A DNA stretch of 12,079 nt from Candidatus Aenigmatarchaeota archaeon (GTDB lineage Archaea; Aenigmatarchaeota; Aenigmatarchaeia; QMZP01), in contig JACQOD010000063.1 in the NCBI GenBank assembly GCA_016202725.1, positions 1 through 12,079 on the forward strand. Reading direction: 5' to 3'. The position numbers and the translations under genes are program-made. Of this stretch, positions 11,969 to 12,079 are shown in pieces. The notes under the pieces were generated by a model. The model was not told where the DNA came from. It ran no database searches and worked only from the letters and a program-made list of their open reading frames with translations. The stretch's first letter is position 1; each line of letters begins with the position of its first letter.

Positions 11969-12079
11969 AAGCCCGTTATGCCGCGGCTTTGCCCGTACTG
12001 ACCTTCTGAGGCGACGTTAAGGGCAGACCGCAGAATACATTGAACCGTGCAGAAGATCGCGGACGAGGAGATGAGGTCA
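11969..12079. other. Right-edge stretch, unassigned
   Basis: No gene can be closed here. An ATG at 12071 follows GGACGAGG and might open a plus-strand gene that continues outside the window. Alternatively the bases from about 11991 may be the 5' part of a stable RNA driven by the TATA-like element. I see no match to 5S rRNA, SRP RNA or RNase P RNA in the visible part. Confidence 0.25.

Overview
The window most likely comes from an archaeon with a GC-rich genome. Three first-in-unit genes (the isomerase at 468, the 458-residue protein starting at 2427 on the minus strand, and the E1 alpha gene at 2537) each have an A/T-rich TATA-like box centred 26-28 bases before the start codon. There is no room for an untranslated leader, which is the archaeal leaderless arrangement. 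Genes inside operons instead carry Shine-Dalgarno motifs or ATGA overlaps. A type I isopentenyl diphosphate isomerase and tRNA-like genes with enlarged anticodon loops fit an archaeon. I cannot name the lineage.

Layout. 1-437: no gene I can support. 468-995 (+): isopentenyl diphosphate isomerase. 1051-2427 (-): a 458-residue protein I do not recognise. 2537-5330 (+): a tight operon of 2-oxoacid dehydrogenase E1 alpha, a short-chain dehydrogenase and E1 beta, joined by ATGA overlaps. 5456-5521: hairpins between convergent genes. 5544-6272 (-): a Nudix hydrolase with an insertion in its Nudix box. 6273-6897: two tandem tRNA-like genes, a tRNA 3'-half look-alike and a cloverleaf-like inverted repeat. 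6898-8010 (-): two exported proteins, one with twelve cysteines. 8011-8568: non-coding and full of hairpins. 8569-11254 (-): six small genes, namely two zinc-ribbon proteins and four unknowns, two of which look like paralogues. 11487-11564 (-): a 25-residue Cys-rich peptide gene with a clear Shine-Dalgarno motif. 11594-11900: a run of back-to-back hairpins. 11961-11968: a TATA-like element that can read both ways.

How the parts may work together. The left half is metabolic: isoprenoid activation and thiamine-diphosphate-dependent 2-oxoacid decarboxylation. The short-chain reductase is wedged between the two E1 subunits and no E2 or E3 gene follows. The right half (6898-11900) is an accessory block, all on the minus strand, of small Cys-rich, zinc-ribbon and exported proteins beside tRNA-like genes. 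No integrase, transposase or replication gene is visible, so I do not call it a mobile element. The most unusual signal is the hairpin run at 11594-11900. It lies between a consensus-like minus-strand TATA element and the Cys-rich micropeptide, and would form a leader of about 375 nt in a genome whose other promoters appear leaderless.
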